From contig NZ_CP106869.1 in the NCBI RefSeq assembly GCF_025665335.1, forward strand, positions 2,630,501-2,694,500: a stretch of DNA of 64,000 nucleotides. The letters are read 5' to 3'. The stretch is from Xanthomonas sp. AM6 (GTDB lineage Bacteria; Pseudomonadota; Gammaproteobacteria; Xanthomonadales; Xanthomonadaceae). The notes under the pieces are model-generated. The model was not told where the DNA came from, made no database searches, and saw only the letters and a program-made list of their open reading frames with translations. Positions 11,803 to 20,751 of the stretch are shown piece after piece (position 1 is the first letter of the stretch; every line of letters begins with the position of its first letter). Position numbers and translations under genes: made by a program.

Positions 11803-12926
11803 CAGGCGGCGGCCGCCATCAGCGCGGTGAAGCGGTCGAACAGCGGCGCCACGTCGCGCGGGCCCGGCGAGGCTTCCGGGTGGCCCTGGAAGCTGAAGGC
11901 CGGCGCGTCGGTCAGTTCGATGCCCTGGTTGGTGCCGTCGAACAGCGAGCGGTGGGTCACCCGCACGTTGGCCGGCAGCGACGCTTCGTCGACCGCGAAG
12001 CCGTGGTTCTGCGAGGTGATCATCACCCGGCCGCTGTCCAGGTCCTGCACCGGATGGTTGGCGCCGTGGTGGCCGTGGCCCATCTTCAGGGTCTGCGCGC
12101 CGGCGGCCAGCGCCAGCAGTTGGTGGCCCAGGCAGATGCCGAAGGTCGGGATCTTCCTGGCCACGAATTCCTTGATCGCCGCGATCGCGTAGTCGCACGG
12201 CGCCGGATCGCCCGGGCCGTTGGACAGGAACACGCCGTCCGGGTTCATCGCCAGCACTTCCGCCGCGGGCGTCTGCGCCGGCACCACGGTGACCTCGCAG
12301 CCGCGCTCGGCGAGCATGCGCAGGATGTTGAGCTTCACCCCGTAGTCGTAAGCGACGACCTTGTACTTCGGCGCGGCCTGCGCGAACGCGTTGCTGTCCA
12401 GGTCGAGCTGGCCGTCGCGCCACGGGTAGGCCTTGTCGGTGGACACCACCTTGGCCAGGTCCATGCCCTTCAGGCCGGGGAACTTGCGCGCCGCTTCCAG
12501 CGCCGTGTCCACGTTCACCTCGCCGGCCATCAGCGCGCCGTTCTGGGCGCCCTTCTCGCGCAGGATGCGGGTCAGCTTGCGGGTGTCGATGCCGGCGATG
12601 GCGACCACGCCGCGCTGGATCAGCCAGTCCGGCAGCGACACCTGGCTGCGCCAGCTGCTGGGGCGGCGCGGCACGTCGCGCACGATCAGGCCGGCCGACC
12701 AGACCTGGGCGGCCTCGTCGTCCTGGTCGGTGCAGCCGGTGTTGCCGATATGCGGGTAGGTCAGGGTGACCAGCTGGCGGGCGTAGGACGGATCGGTCAC
12801 GATCTCCTGGTAGCCGGTCATCGCGGTGTTGAACACCACTTCGCCGACCGACAGGCCGGTGGCGCCTACGGATTCGCCCTCGAACACGGTGCCGTCTTCA
12901 AGGACAAGGATTGCGGGTTGAGTCAC
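11802..12926 (-). CDS. carA: Carbamoyl-phosphate synthase small (glutaminase) subunit
   Basis: 374-residue glutamine amidotransferase subunit that supplies ammonia to CarB. The N-terminal CPSase domain starts [15 protein letters not shown]; the class-I amidotransferase part contains the nucleophile in [13 protein letters not shown] (near residue 255) and the catalytic His/Glu in GHPEASPGP near 340. I use the GTG at 12926 ([13 protein letters not shown]), which has an AAGGCG ribosome binding site and puts LVLEDG at the same distance from the start as in E. coli; the ATG at 12965 lacks support. A TACAAT at 13042–13037 is a plausible -10 for the whole carA–recJ unit. Confidence 0.96.
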   Translation of the reverse strand: MTQPAILVLEDGTVFEGESVGATGLSVGEVVFNTAMTGYQEIVTDPSYARQLVTLTYPHIGNTGCTDQDDEAAQVWSAGLIVRDVPRRPSSWRSQVSLPDWLIQRGVVAIAGIDTRKLTRILREKGAQNGALMAGEVNVDTALEAARKFPGLKGMDLAKVVSTDKAYPWRDGQLDLDSNAFAQAAPKYKVVAYDYGVKLNILRMLAERGCEVTVVPAQTPAAEVLAMNPDGVFLSNGPGDPAPCDYAIAAIKEFVARKIPTFGICLGHQLLALAAGAQTLKMGHGHHGANHPVQDLDSGRVMITSQNHGFAVDEASLPANVRVTHRSLFDGTNQGIELTDAPAFSFQGHPEASPGPRDVAPLFDRFTALMAAAA

Positions 12927-13036
12927 GGGGTTCGCCTTGGGGAGAGAGGAACCCTGCCCCACCAACTTGCGGCTGCAAGAAACCGCGAACTCGGCGCTTC
13001 TCCGGGTCCGTGGCGATGGGTAACAGGCGAGCGAGA

Positions 13037-13042
13037 ATTGTA
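13037..13042 (-). promoter_or_regulatory. Possible -10 element upstream of carA
   Basis: TACAAT on the minus strand, about 110 bases before the carA GTG. No good -35 can be seen at 16–18 bases spacing (the best is TGGCGC-like), so this is a weak call. The 110-base leader between it and carA has no obvious attenuator. Confidence 0.35.
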
Positions 13043-13087
13043 CCGGCGCGGCCCCGTCCGCGCCAGACGTTTATGTGAAAGCGCCGT

Positions 13088-13804
13088 TCAGCCGAGCAGG
13101 TCGCGCAGCCGGTAGGCCCCGGGCGCGCGGCCCGGCAGGCGCGCGGCGGCGTGCAGTGCGCCGCGGGCGAAGATGTCGCGGTTGCTGGCGCGGTGCACCA
13201 GCTCCACCCGCTCGCCGAGCCCGGCGAACTGCACCAGGTGCTCGCCTACGATGTCGCCGGCGCGCAGGCTGGCGTAGCGCGGCTGCGCGCCGCCGTGCGC
13301 GGCCGCCTCGCCCAGGGTCAGCGCGGTGCCGGAGGGGGCGTCCTGCTTGTGCACGTGGTGCGATTCGACGATGTCGCAGTCCCAGCCCGGCAGCGCCGCG
13401 GCGGCGCGTTCCACCAGCTCGTTCAGCACCGCCACGCCGAGGCTGAAGTTCGACGCCCAGATCAGCGGGATGCGCTCGGCCGCGGCGGCCAGCGCCTGCC
13501 GCTGCGCCTCGTCCAGCCCGGTGGTGCCGGACACCAGCGCCGCACCGCGCGCCACGCACAGCGCCAGCACCGGGTCGAAGCCCTGCGGCAGGCTGAAGTC
13601 CACCGCCACGTCGAACGCCGGCGCGCCGTTCAGCTCAGCCGCGGCGAAGTACGGCACCCCGTCGGCGACGCGCTGCGCCGGCGCGCGACGGATCACCGCC
13701 GCCACCACCTGCAACGCCGGCTCCTGCACGGCCAGCCGCAACAGCGCCTGGCCCATGCGGCCGGACGCACCATGTATCAACACACGCACGGGGGAAGTCG
13801 TCAT
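13088..13804 (-). CDS. dapB: 4-hydroxy-tetrahydrodipicolinate reductase
   Basis: 238-residue enzyme of lysine and diaminopimelate synthesis that reduces hydroxy-tetrahydrodipicolinate with NAD(P)H. The Rossmann start is VLIHGASGRMGQALL; the catalytic His pair and Lys lie in VESHHVHKQDAPSGTAL near residue 146, the DapB signature. It is a little shorter than E. coli DapB (273). The ATG at 13804 is the only suitable start. It precedes carA by 161 bases on the same strand, but the possible promoter in that gap may separate the two. Confidence 0.96.
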   Translation of the reverse strand: MTTSPVRVLIHGASGRMGQALLRLAVQEPALQVVAAVIRRAPAQRVADGVPYFAAAELNGAPAFDVAVDFSLPQGFDPVLALCVARGAALVSGTTGLDEAQRQALAAAAERIPLIWASNFSLGVAVLNELVERAAAALPGWDCDIVESHHVHKQDAPSGTALTLGEAAAHGGAQPRYASLRAGDIVGEHLVQFAGLGERVELVHRASNRDIFARGALHAAARLPGRAPGAYRLRDLLG

Positions 13805-14367
13805 CGCGCAAGGCTAGCGGTTTGTGGCGGTGGGCGACAGGGGCGAGGCATGGGCGGCAGGCCTGCGGAGGGCATTGTGGCGCGGCTCATTCCTATCCGG
13901 ATCAGCTTGGACGGCGCTGGAGCCTGAAGACGGATCGCTCCGTTCGTCGCGGCTGAAGCCGCTCCCACAGGGACTTGCGGCCAGCACACGGGTGCAGTGC
14001 AGGAAGGGCTTCAGCCCTGACAGCATCTGACGCCGGAAGGGTCGTCGCTCCGCCCGTCGCGGCTACTGTGGAAGAGACTTCAGTCCTGACGGGGTCGGAA
14101 GCCGGAAGCCCCACTGCTGCGTTCGTCGCGGCTGAAGCCGCTCCTACAAGGAGCTGCGACTAGCAGGCTGGGCGCACTGTAGGAGGGGCTTCAGCCCCGA
14201 CAGTATCCGAAGGCGGGCAGTCCACCGCTCCGTTCGTCGCGGCTGAAGCCGCTCCTACAAGGACTTGCGGCCCGCATGCCCGGCGCATTGTGGGAGGGAC
14301 TTCAGTCCCGACGGCATCCGCGGCCGGAAAGCCCAACGCTCATTCGCCGCGGGATCAGTGGCGCGCC
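13805..14367. repeat. REP-rich intergenic region (about seven palindromes)
   Basis: No gene seen. From about 13937 to 14311 alternating REP palindromes occur: GTCGCGGCTGAAGCCGCTCC at 13946, 14129 and 14237, and the opposite-facing type GGAGGGGCTTCAGCCCCGAC near 14181, with decayed versions near 14006, 14050 and 14288. Spacing is about 55 bases between opposite types, like the larger array at 23871–24738 but more degenerate. Confidence 0.85.
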
Positions 14368-15075
14368 CTACTCCGCCGCCGGTTGCCCCAGCAGGCGCTT
14401 GTCCCAGCTCTCGACCTCGCGCTGGGCCAGGCGTCGCTCGAACAGCACGCGCCAGTTCGGTACCAGCGGCAGCTCCAGCACCTGCTCCAGCTGCGTCGGG
14501 TCCACCTCACGCCGATACAGCAGCTGGACCAGGCGGGCCAGCGACCACGCCGGATACGGCCGCTCCAGCAGGGTCAGGCGGTCGCCGGCGGCGACCTCGC
14601 CCGGTTGCAGCACGCGGTAGTACCAGCCGGTGCGGCCGCTTTCCTGCACGCGCCGCGCCAGCGTCGCCACACCGAAACGGTCCGACAACTTCCAGCACGG
14701 CTGCCGCGACTGCGACACCTCGACCAGCGCCGTGCCCAGCCGCAGCCGGTCGCCCAGGCACAGGTCGGCCTCGGTGGCGCCGTGCGTACTGAGGTTCTCG
14801 CCGAAGGCGCCGGGCGCGTCCAGCAAGGCGTGCGCGCCCAGTTCGTGGCGCCAGGCCGCGTAGTGGTCGCGCGGATAGTGGTGCAGCGCCTTGTCCGGGC
14901 CGCCGTGCACGCGGCGGTCGCCCTGCTCGTCCAGTTCCAGGCCTTCGGGGCCGATCCGCAGCCGGCCGGGCTGCGGCCGCTTGTCGATCGCGCTGCGGCT
15001 GCCGGGCCGGGTGAAGTCGCGCGCGCGGCCGACCAGCACCGCCTCCACGCCCAGGTCCAGTACCGCCGACGTCAT
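14368..15075 (-). CDS. MOSC domain protein (YiiM-like)
   Basis: 235 residues. The MOSC domain (about 35–165) has the typical VHGGPDKALHHYPRDHY stretch and the conserved Cys in SQSRQPCWKLSDRFG (near residue 127) expected to hold a molybdenum cofactor; a YiiM-type C-terminal helical '3-alpha' region follows. E. coli YiiM (224 residues) reduces N-hydroxylated purines such as 6-hydroxylaminopurine, so a similar detoxifying role is likely but inferred. It starts 22 bases downstream of the aminotransferase gene on the same strand. Confidence 0.9.
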   Translation of the reverse strand: MTSAVLDLGVEAVLVGRARDFTRPGSRSAIDKRPQPGRLRIGPEGLELDEQGDRRVHGGPDKALHHYPRDHYAAWRHELGAHALLDAPGAFGENLSTHGATEADLCLGDRLRLGTALVEVSQSRQPCWKLSDRFGVATLARRVQESGRTGWYYRVLQPGEVAAGDRLTLLERPYPAWSLARLVQLLYRREVDPTQLEQVLELPLVPNWRVLFERRLAQREVESWDKRLLGQPAAE

Positions 15076-15097
15076 GCGCGGGCGCCCGCGTGGCGCA

Positions 15098-16306
15098 TCA
15101 GGCCGCGACGCCGCGAAGCGCGGCGACCTCGGCCTGCAGCAGTTCGCCGAGGATGCGCACGCCGGCGTCGATGCGCGCTTCCGGCACGGTCACGAACGAC
15201 AGGCGCAAGGTGTTGCGCTGCGGCTCGACCGCGAAGAACGGCGCGCCCGGGACGAAGGCGACGTTGCGCTCGATGGCCTTGGCCAGCAGCGCGCCGCCGT
15301 CCATGCCCGCCGGCAGTTCGACCCAGATGAACATGCCGCCGGCGGGACGGTTCCAGCGCACCTGCGAAGGGAAGTACTTCTCCAGCGCTGCGAGCATCTG
15401 CTGGCAGCGGCTGGCGTACAGGCTGCGGATGCCGGGAATGTGCGCATCCAGGAAGCCGTCCTGCACCGCCTCGTGGACGATGCGCTGGCTGAACGAGGGC
15501 GTGTGCAGGTCCGCCGCCTGCTTGGCCTGCACCAGCTTGGCGTGCACCGCCTCGGGCGCGACCACGAAGCCCAGCCGCAGGCCCGGCGCCAGCACCTTGG
15601 AGAACGAGCCCATGTAGATGACGCCGTCCGGATGCATCGACAGCAGGCTCGGCAGCATGTCGCCGCTGTAGCACAGCTCGCCGTAGGGATCGTCCTCGAC
15701 GATGGGCACGCCGGCGGCGGCCGCACGCTGCACCAGCGCCTGGCGCCGGTGCAGCGGCAGGCGCCGCCCGGTCGGGTTCTGGAAGTTCGGCAGGCAGTAC
15801 ATGAAGCGCGCGCCGGCCAGCTGCGCGTCGTCCAGCGCGTCCACCACCAGCCCGTCGTCGTCCGACCGCATCGCCGCGAACGCGGGCTGGAACAGCGAGA
15901 ACGCCTGCAGCGCGCCGAGGTAGCTCGGGGTCTCCACCAGCACCTTGCTGCCTTCGTCGATGAACACCTTGCCGAGCAGGTCCAGGCCCTGCTGCGAGCC
16001 GGTGGTGATCAGCACCTGGCTGGGGCGGATGCTGGCGCCGTCGCGGCTCAACCGCGCCGCCACCCATTCGCGCAGCGGCAGGTAGCCTTCGGTCGGGCCG
16101 TACTGCAGCGCCGCCTGCGGCGCCTCGCGCAGCACCTTGTCGCAGGCGTACTGCATGCGTTCGATGGGGAAGGTGTCCGGCGACGGCAGGCCGCCGGCGA
16201 AGGAGATCACCTCGGGGCGTTCGGTGACCTTGAGGATTTCGCGGATCGCCGAACTGGTCAGCGCCTGCGCACGGCGGGAAAACTGGAAGGAGGTCGTCAT
16301 CGGCAT
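15098..16306 (-). CDS. PLP-dependent aminotransferase, MocR/LysN-like class I
   Basis: 402-residue fold-type I aminotransferase without a DNA-binding domain. It begins with ISSAIREILKVT-like and VISFAGGLPSPDTFP segments typical of 2-aminoadipate/aromatic aminotransferases. Substrate and cofactor motifs include LQYGPTEGYLPLREW near residue 66, YCLPNFQNPTGR near 170, DDPYGEL near 200 and the PLP lysine in GSFSKVLAPGLRLGF near 235. The exact amino-acid substrate cannot be read from the sequence. ATG 16306 (MPMTTSFQ) or ATG 16300 (MTTSFQ) are equally possible; neither has a strong ribosome binding site. Confidence 0.9.
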   Translation of the reverse strand: MPMTTSFQFSRRAQALTSSAIREILKVTERPEVISFAGGLPSPDTFPIERMQYACDKVLREAPQAALQYGPTEGYLPLREWVAARLSRDGASIRPSQVLITTGSQQGLDLLGKVFIDEGSKVLVETPSYLGALQAFSLFQPAFAAMRSDDDGLVVDALDDAQLAGARFMYCLPNFQNPTGRRLPLHRRQALVQRAAAAGVPIVEDDPYGELCYSGDMLPSLLSMHPDGVIYMGSFSKVLAPGLRLGFVVAPEAVHAKLVQAKQAADLHTPSFSQRIVHEAVQDGFLDAHIPGIRSLYASRCQQMLAALEKYFPSQVRWNRPAGGMFIWVELPAGMDGGALLAKAIERNVAFVPGAPFFAVEPQRNTLRLSFVTVPEARIDAGVRILGELLQAEVAALRGVAA

Positions 16307-16478
16307 AGGATAAGCGCGGGCGTGCCGGTGCGCATTGGCGACGCACCGGCACGCCCGTGCCGGGCTTGGGCGTCTCGCTGCCGCACGCCGCCGGCATCGC
16401 GCGCAGGCCGCTGCAAACGCCCATCCGGCACGCGCGTGGCGCGCCGATGCCGCATGGAATGCCGTGTAACGGCCTGGG

Positions 16479-16868
16479 TCAGGTCTCGGCCGCGGCGCGG
16501 CGCAATTGCTGCAATGCGGCGGGCGCATACACCCGCACGTCCGACACGGCCGGCACCGGCCCGGCGAACAGGGTCTCGTCCAGCTGCAGGATCGGCCCGT
16601 AGGCGATCGCCGTCTGCGCGCCGACGCCGCACAGCTGGCGCAGCACGGTCAACCGGTAGCCCTGCCCCAGGTAGTAGCAGGTGCCGCCATCGGCCGGCAG
16701 CGGCGCGTCGGCATCGAGCCGCGCGTGCGGCGGCGCCCGCCCCGCGGCGACGGCACGGACGTCCTCGCCGGCCTGGCGCAGGGCGGAGCGCTGCGGTGGC
16801 GTGAGCGCTTCCAGGTCGAGACCGACGAAGACGCCGGCCGACGGTGCGTCAGGCGACAGGTCGGCCAT
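16479..16868 (-). CDS. Hypothetical cytosolic protein
   Basis: 129 residues, no signal peptide or membrane span. Begins MADLSPDAPSAGVFVGLD; the central GGTCYYLGQGYRLTVLRQLCG and GPILQLDETLFAGP stretches look structured. I do not recognise a family. Codon positions show the strong third-position GC typical of coding DNA here, and the gene is placed on the same strand between the aminotransferase and the feo genes. ATG 16868 is preferred over an upstream ATG (16946) whose extra residues are arginine-rich and unlike protein. Confidence 0.65.
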   Translation of the reverse strand: MADLSPDAPSAGVFVGLDLEALTPPQRSALRQAGEDVRAVAAGRAPPHARLDADAPLPADGGTCYYLGQGYRLTVLRQLCGVGAQTAIAYGPILQLDETLFAGPVPAVSDVRVYAPAALQQLRRAAAET

Positions 16869-16908
16869 TGCGCTCAGCGTCCACGATTCGCGACGGACCG
16901 ACCGCGAC

Positions 16909-17163
16909 TCACTGCCGCCGCGGCGGCGTCGGACCGCAGCTGTCACAACCGCCGCAGGCTCCGCCGCCGCCCGTGGCCGCCGGCGCGATCCTGCGGCCCA
17001 CCGCCTGCAGCCACGCCGCGCGGCCCGGCCTGAGCAGGCGCAGGGCGATGGCGCCGCGCAACTTGCGCGCGGTGCCGGGAAACTGCTTCTTCAGCACCAC
17101 CCAGGCGCTGACCAACACCGCCAGCGCGATCACCAGGTACTGCAGCAGCAACGAAGTGCTCAT
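16909..17163 (-). CDS. Small Cys-cluster membrane protein downstream of feoB
   Basis: 84 residues: one N-terminal membrane helix (about 5–25), a basic linker, and a C-terminal glycine-rich tail with a CGGCDSCG cluster. This layout resembles the FeoB-associated Cys-rich small proteins (FeoC position) and the DUF6587-type proteins of Xanthomonas. Only one base separates it from the feoB stop, so it belongs to the feo operon. A role in coupling FeoB to iron or redox state is an inference from position and cysteines. Confidence 0.8.
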   Translation of the reverse strand: MSTSLLLQYLVIALAVLVSAWVVLKKQFPGTARKLRGAIALRLLRPGRAAWLQAVGRRIAPAATGGGGACGGCDSCGPTPPRRQ

Positions 17164-17164
17164 C

Positions 17165-19024
17165 TCAGCCCGCTCCCAGCGCCACCGCGACCTGGTAGGT
17201 GAACAGCGAGGCCAGGTAGGCCAGCGCGAACAGGTAGAACGCGGCGAAGCTCATCTGCTTCCACGAGTTGGTCTCGCGCTTGATCGTGGCCAGCGTGGAG
17301 ATGCACATCGGCGCGTAGATGTACCAGACCAGCAGCGACAACGCGGTGGCCAGCGACCACCCATCGTGGATCAGCGGCGACAGCGCCTGCGCGGCGGCAT
17401 CGTCGTCGACCTCCGACAGCGCGTACACCGTCGCCAGCGACGCCACCGCCACCTCGCGCGCGGCCAGGCCGGGAATCAGCGCGATGCAGATCTGCCAATT
17501 GAAGCCCAGCGGCGCGAACACCGTGGTCATCGCATGGCCGATGCGCCCGGCGAAGCTGTAGTCGATCGCCGGCAGCGTGGCGTCGGCCGGCGCGGCCGGG
17601 AACGACAGCAGGAACCACAGCAGGATGGTCAGCGCCAGGATGATGCCGCCGACGCGCTTGAGGAAGATCGCCGCGCGCTCCCACAGCCCCAGCGCCAGGT
17701 CGCGCAGGTGCGGCACGCGGTACGAGGGCAGTTCCAGCAGCAGCGGATGCTCGCCCTTGTCGCGGCGCCACTTCTTCATCGTCCACGACACCGCCAGCGC
17801 GCTGGCGATCGCGGCGAAATACAGCCCGAACAGCACCAGCCCCTGCTGGTTGAACACGCCCCACACCTGCTTCTGCGGGATGAACGCGCCGATCAGCAGC
17901 GCGTACACCGGCAGCCGCGCCGAGCAGGTCATCAGCGGCGCGACCAGGATCGTGGCCAGGCGGTCGCGCGGGTCCTGGATGCTGCGCGTGGACATGATCC
18001 CGGGCACCGCGCAGGCGAAGCTGGACAGCAGCGGGATGAACGAGCGCCCGGACAGGCCGGCCGCCGCCATCATGCGGTCGAGCAGGAACGCCGCGCGCGG
18101 CAGGTAGCCCGATTCCTCCAGCGCCAGGATGAAGGCGAACAGGATCAGGATCTGCGGCAGGAAGATCACCACCCCGCCGAGGCCGGCGATGATGCCGTTG
18201 ACCAGCAGGCTGTTGAGCGGGCCTTCCGGCAGGGTCGAGCCGACCCAGGCGCCGAGCGCCTTGCTGCCGCCGTCGATCAGGTCCATCAGCGGCGCCGCCC
18301 AGGCATACACCGCCTGGAAGATCAGGAACATCACCACCGCCAGGGTCAGCAGCCCGAAGACCGGGTGCAGCAACCAGCGGTCCAGCGCGTCGTCGATGCG
18401 CGAGGTGCGGCTGGGCATCGACACCGCCGCGGCGAGGATGCGCCGCACCTGCTGGTGGTAGTCGCCCTGCCCTTCGGCCGGCGCCACCGGCGGCGGCAAT
18501 GCCGGCGCCAGCGCGTCGAGCCGCTCGACCAGCGCCCTGGCGCCGTTGCGGCGCACCGCCACGGTCTCGATCACCGGCACGCCGAGCGCGTCTTCCAGCG
18601 CCTGGCGGTCGATCCGGATGCCGCGTCGCTGCGCGGCGTCGACCATGTTCAGCGCCACCAGCATCGGCTTGCCCAGCTCGCGCAGCTCCAGCGCGAAGCG
18701 CAGGTGCAGGCGCAGGTTGGTGGCGTCGACCACGCACACCAGCACGTCCGGCGCCGGTTCGCCCGGGTAGAAGCCGCGGCACAGGTCGCGGGTGATCGCC
18801 TCGTCCAGGCTGGCCGGCTGCAGGCTGTAGGCGCCGGGCAGGTCGAGCACCGCGAAGTCGCGCCCGGACGGCGCGCGGAAGCGGCCTTCCTTGCGCTCGA
18901 CGGTGACGCCGGCGTAGTTGGCCACCTTCTGCTTGCTGCCGGTGAGCTGGTTGAACAGCGCGGTCTTGCCGCAGTTCGGGTTGCCGACCAGGGCCAGGCG
19001 CAGCGGTGCGCGTTCGGCGCTCAT
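17165..19024 (-). CDS. feoB: Ferrous iron transporter FeoB
   Basis: 619-residue inner-membrane Fe(II) transporter with an N-terminal G domain. G1 is LVGNPNCGKTALFN at residue 10, G3 DLPGAY near 57, G4 NMVD near 120. After a short spacer, gate motifs in the membrane region are visible: VPGIMSTRS near 330 and CSARLPVYALL near 358. Shorter than E. coli FeoB (773) because the C-terminal region is compact, which is usual for many proteobacteria. Its ATG overlaps the feoA stop (ATGA). Regulation by Fur is likely from the site upstream of feoA. Confidence 0.97.
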   Translation of the reverse strand: MSAERAPLRLALVGNPNCGKTALFNQLTGSKQKVANYAGVTVERKEGRFRAPSGRDFAVLDLPGAYSLQPASLDEAITRDLCRGFYPGEPAPDVLVCVVDATNLRLHLRFALELRELGKPMLVALNMVDAAQRRGIRIDRQALEDALGVPVIETVAVRRNGARALVERLDALAPALPPPVAPAEGQGDYHQQVRRILAAAVSMPSRTSRIDDALDRWLLHPVFGLLTLAVVMFLIFQAVYAWAAPLMDLIDGGSKALGAWVGSTLPEGPLNSLLVNGIIAGLGGVVIFLPQILILFAFILALEESGYLPRAAFLLDRMMAAAGLSGRSFIPLLSSFACAVPGIMSTRSIQDPRDRLATILVAPLMTCSARLPVYALLIGAFIPQKQVWGVFNQQGLVLFGLYFAAIASALAVSWTMKKWRRDKGEHPLLLELPSYRVPHLRDLALGLWERAAIFLKRVGGIILALTILLWFLLSFPAAPADATLPAIDYSFAGRIGHAMTTVFAPLGFNWQICIALIPGLAAREVAVASLATVYALSEVDDDAAAQALSPLIHDGWSLATALSLLVWYIYAPMCISTLATIKRETNSWKQMSFAAFYLFALAYLASLFTYQVAVALGAG

Positions 19025-19272
19025 GGCTGCGCCCCGGCGCTGGCGCTGACCTGTACCCGCGCCGCTTCGCTGCGGCGCAGGGCGAAGCGCGTATAGCCGA
19101 CCTGCACCAGCAACGGCTCGCCGCCGACCGGGCCGCTCGCCAGCACCTGCACCTGCTCGCCGGCGACGAAGCCCAGCTCGCGCAGGCGGCGCGCGATGGC
19201 GTCGTTGGGCTGGCGGTCGTGCACGGTCTCGACGAGGGCGGTGCTGCGCAACGGCATATCGGACAACGTCAC
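19021..19272 (-). CDS. feoA: Ferrous iron transport protein FeoA
   Basis: 83-residue SH3-like cytosolic partner of FeoB, with the family core RRLRELGFVAGEQVQVL followed by GEPLLVQVGYTRFALRRSEAARVQV. The start is uncertain: GTG 19272 gives MTLSDMPLRST, as in related Xanthomonas proteins, with GGAA upstream; TTG 19287 would overlap the Fur box, and ATG 19257 is also possible. First gene of the feoA–feoB–Cys-protein operon. Confidence 0.93.
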   Translation of the reverse strand: MTLSDMPLRSTALVETVHDRQPNDAIARRLRELGFVAGEQVQVLASGPVGGEPLLVQVGYTRFALRRSEAARVQVSASAGAQP

Positions 19273-19285
19273 GGAACGTTCCGTC

Positions 19286-19304
19286 AATAAGAATGGTTAT
19301 CAAT
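19286..19304 (-). promoter_or_regulatory. Fur box upstream of feoA
   Basis: On the minus strand the sequence reads TGATAACCATTCTTATT, close to the Fur consensus built of GATAAT-type hexamers and to known sites of the form TGATAACCATTCTCATT. It ends about 14 bases before the feoA GTG, where it would block transcription when iron is plentiful. Divergent liu genes start about 95 bases to the right. Confidence 0.75.
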
Positions 19305-19397
19305 TGTAGCATCGCCGCATCGCGACATGGCGCCGCCGGCGCGGCCCGTTATCATCGTCGTATGGCTGCCGTTATCCCTCCCGCACGAGAACCGCCG

Positions 19398-20186
19398 ATG
19401 AGCGATGCACTGCTGCTGGAACGCTCGGGCAAGGTCCTGACGTTGCGGCTGAACCGACCCGAGGTGCGCAACGCGTTCGACGCGGCGCTGATCGCGCAAC
19501 TGACCGCGACGCTGCAGCAGGTCGGTGCCGACCCGAAGGTCAAGGTGGTGGTGCTGGCCGGCGCCGGCGCCGCGTTCTCGGCCGGGGCCGACCTGCAATG
19601 GATGCGCTCGATGGCCGACGCCAGCGAGGCCGAGAACCTGGCCGACGCGCTGGCGCTGGCGCAGCTGATGCGCACCCTGGACGAGCTGCCCAAGCCGACC
19701 GTGGCGCGGGTGCACGGCGCCACCTTCGGCGGCGCGGTCGGGCTGGTGGCCTGCTGCGACATCGCCATCGCCTCCACCGACGCCCGCTTCGGGCTCAGCG
19801 AGAGCCGCCTGGGCCTGCTGCCGGCGGTGATCTCGCCGTACGTGATCGCCGCGATCGGCGCGCGCCAGGCGCGGCGCTGGTTCGCCAGCGCCGAGGCGTT
19901 CGACGCGGCCACCGCCACCCAGATCGGCCTGGTGCACCAGGCGGTGGCGCCGGGCGCGCTGGACGCGGCGGTGCAGCGCCAGGTGGAGCTGCTCGGCCAG
20001 GCCGGCCCGCTCGCCGCCGCCGGCGCCAAGGCGCTGGTGCGCCGCGTCGCCGCCGGCGGCGACAGCGCCACGCTGGATCGCGACAATGCCGCGCTGATCG
20101 CGCGGCTGCGGGTCTCGGCCGAAGGCCAGGAAGGGCTGGGCGCATTCCTGGACAAGCGCGACCCGGACTGGATCGGCTTCTGGTGA
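19398..20186 (+). CDS. liuC: Enoyl-CoA hydratase/isomerase, probable methylglutaconyl-CoA hydratase
   Basis: 262-residue crotonase-fold enzyme. The oxyanion-hole motifs are GAGAAFSAGADLQWM near residue 55 and the GATFGGAVGLVACCDIAIAS segment near 108; the second catalytic Glu lies in FGLSESRLGLLPAVIS near 135. The first Glu position is Val, as in the methylglutaconyl-CoA hydratase (LiuC/AtuE) branch. The next gene but one encodes HMG-CoA lyase, the following step in leucine breakdown, which supports this role. ATG 19398 is chosen from family length; an ATG at 19362 would add 12 residues. Confidence 0.85.
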   Translation: MSDALLLERSGKVLTLRLNRPEVRNAFDAALIAQLTATLQQVGADPKVKVVVLAGAGAAFSAGADLQWMRSMADASEAENLADALALAQLMRTLDELPKPTVARVHGATFGGAVGLVACCDIAIASTDARFGLSESRLGLLPAVISPYVIAAIGARQARRWFASAEAFDAATATQIGLVHQAVAPGALDAAVQRQVELLGQAGPLAAAGAKALVRRVAAGGDSATLDRDNAALIARLRVSAEGQEGLGAFLDKRDPDWIGFW

Positions 20187-20584
20187 GCGCGCTCGACCAC
20201 ATCGGCCTGCGCTGCGCCGACCTGGAGCGCAGTCTGGCCTTCTATCGCGCCGCACTGGCCGCGCTCGGGCTGGACATCGTGATGGAAGTGAGCGCGGCGC
20301 AGAGCGGCGACCGCCACCACGTCGGCTTCGGCCGCGACGGCAAGCCCAGCTTCTGGCTGACCGACGGCGCGCCCGGCCCCGGCGGCGCGCTGCACCTGGC
20401 CTTCGTCGCCGCCAGCCGCGCGCAGGTGGACGCGTTCCATCGCGCCGGGCTGGCCGCCGGCGGCCGCGACCATGGCGCGCCCGGCCTGCGCGCGTATTAC
20501 CACCCCGACTACTACGCGGCCTTCGTGCTGGATCCGGACGGCCACAACATCGAGGCCGTCTGCCACCGGCCGGCAGGCGCCTGA
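20183..20584 (+). CDS. VOC-family (glyoxalase/dioxygenase superfamily) protein
   Basis: 133 residues with a vicinal-oxygen-chelate fold: ALDHIGLRCADLERSLAFY at the start and the AAFVLDPDGHNIEAVCH end motif typical of YycE/glyoxalase-like proteins. Metal ligands would be His6 and the Glu in NIEAV. The GTG start (20183) overlaps the liuC stop (GTGA), so it is translationally coupled. Substrate unknown; it may act on a CoA-pathway by-product. Confidence 0.85.
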   Translation: MSALDHIGLRCADLERSLAFYRAALAALGLDIVMEVSAAQSGDRHHVGFGRDGKPSFWLTDGAPGPGGALHLAFVAASRAQVDAFHRAGLAAGGRDHGAPGLRAYYHPDYYAAFVLDPDGHNIEAVCHRPAGA

Positions 20585-20751
20585 GCCGCGCCGCCCGATG
20601 CGCCGCACCACACCTGGGCGCGCCGCGCCGGCACGGCGCGCAGCCATCCACTCCAAGGAATGCATGTGACCGCCCATCCATCGCCATCGCCCTGCCCCGC
20701 GCACCCCGCCCCGGTGGCGCCGGCTTGCGCGCCGCCGCACAGGGGCCGCCG

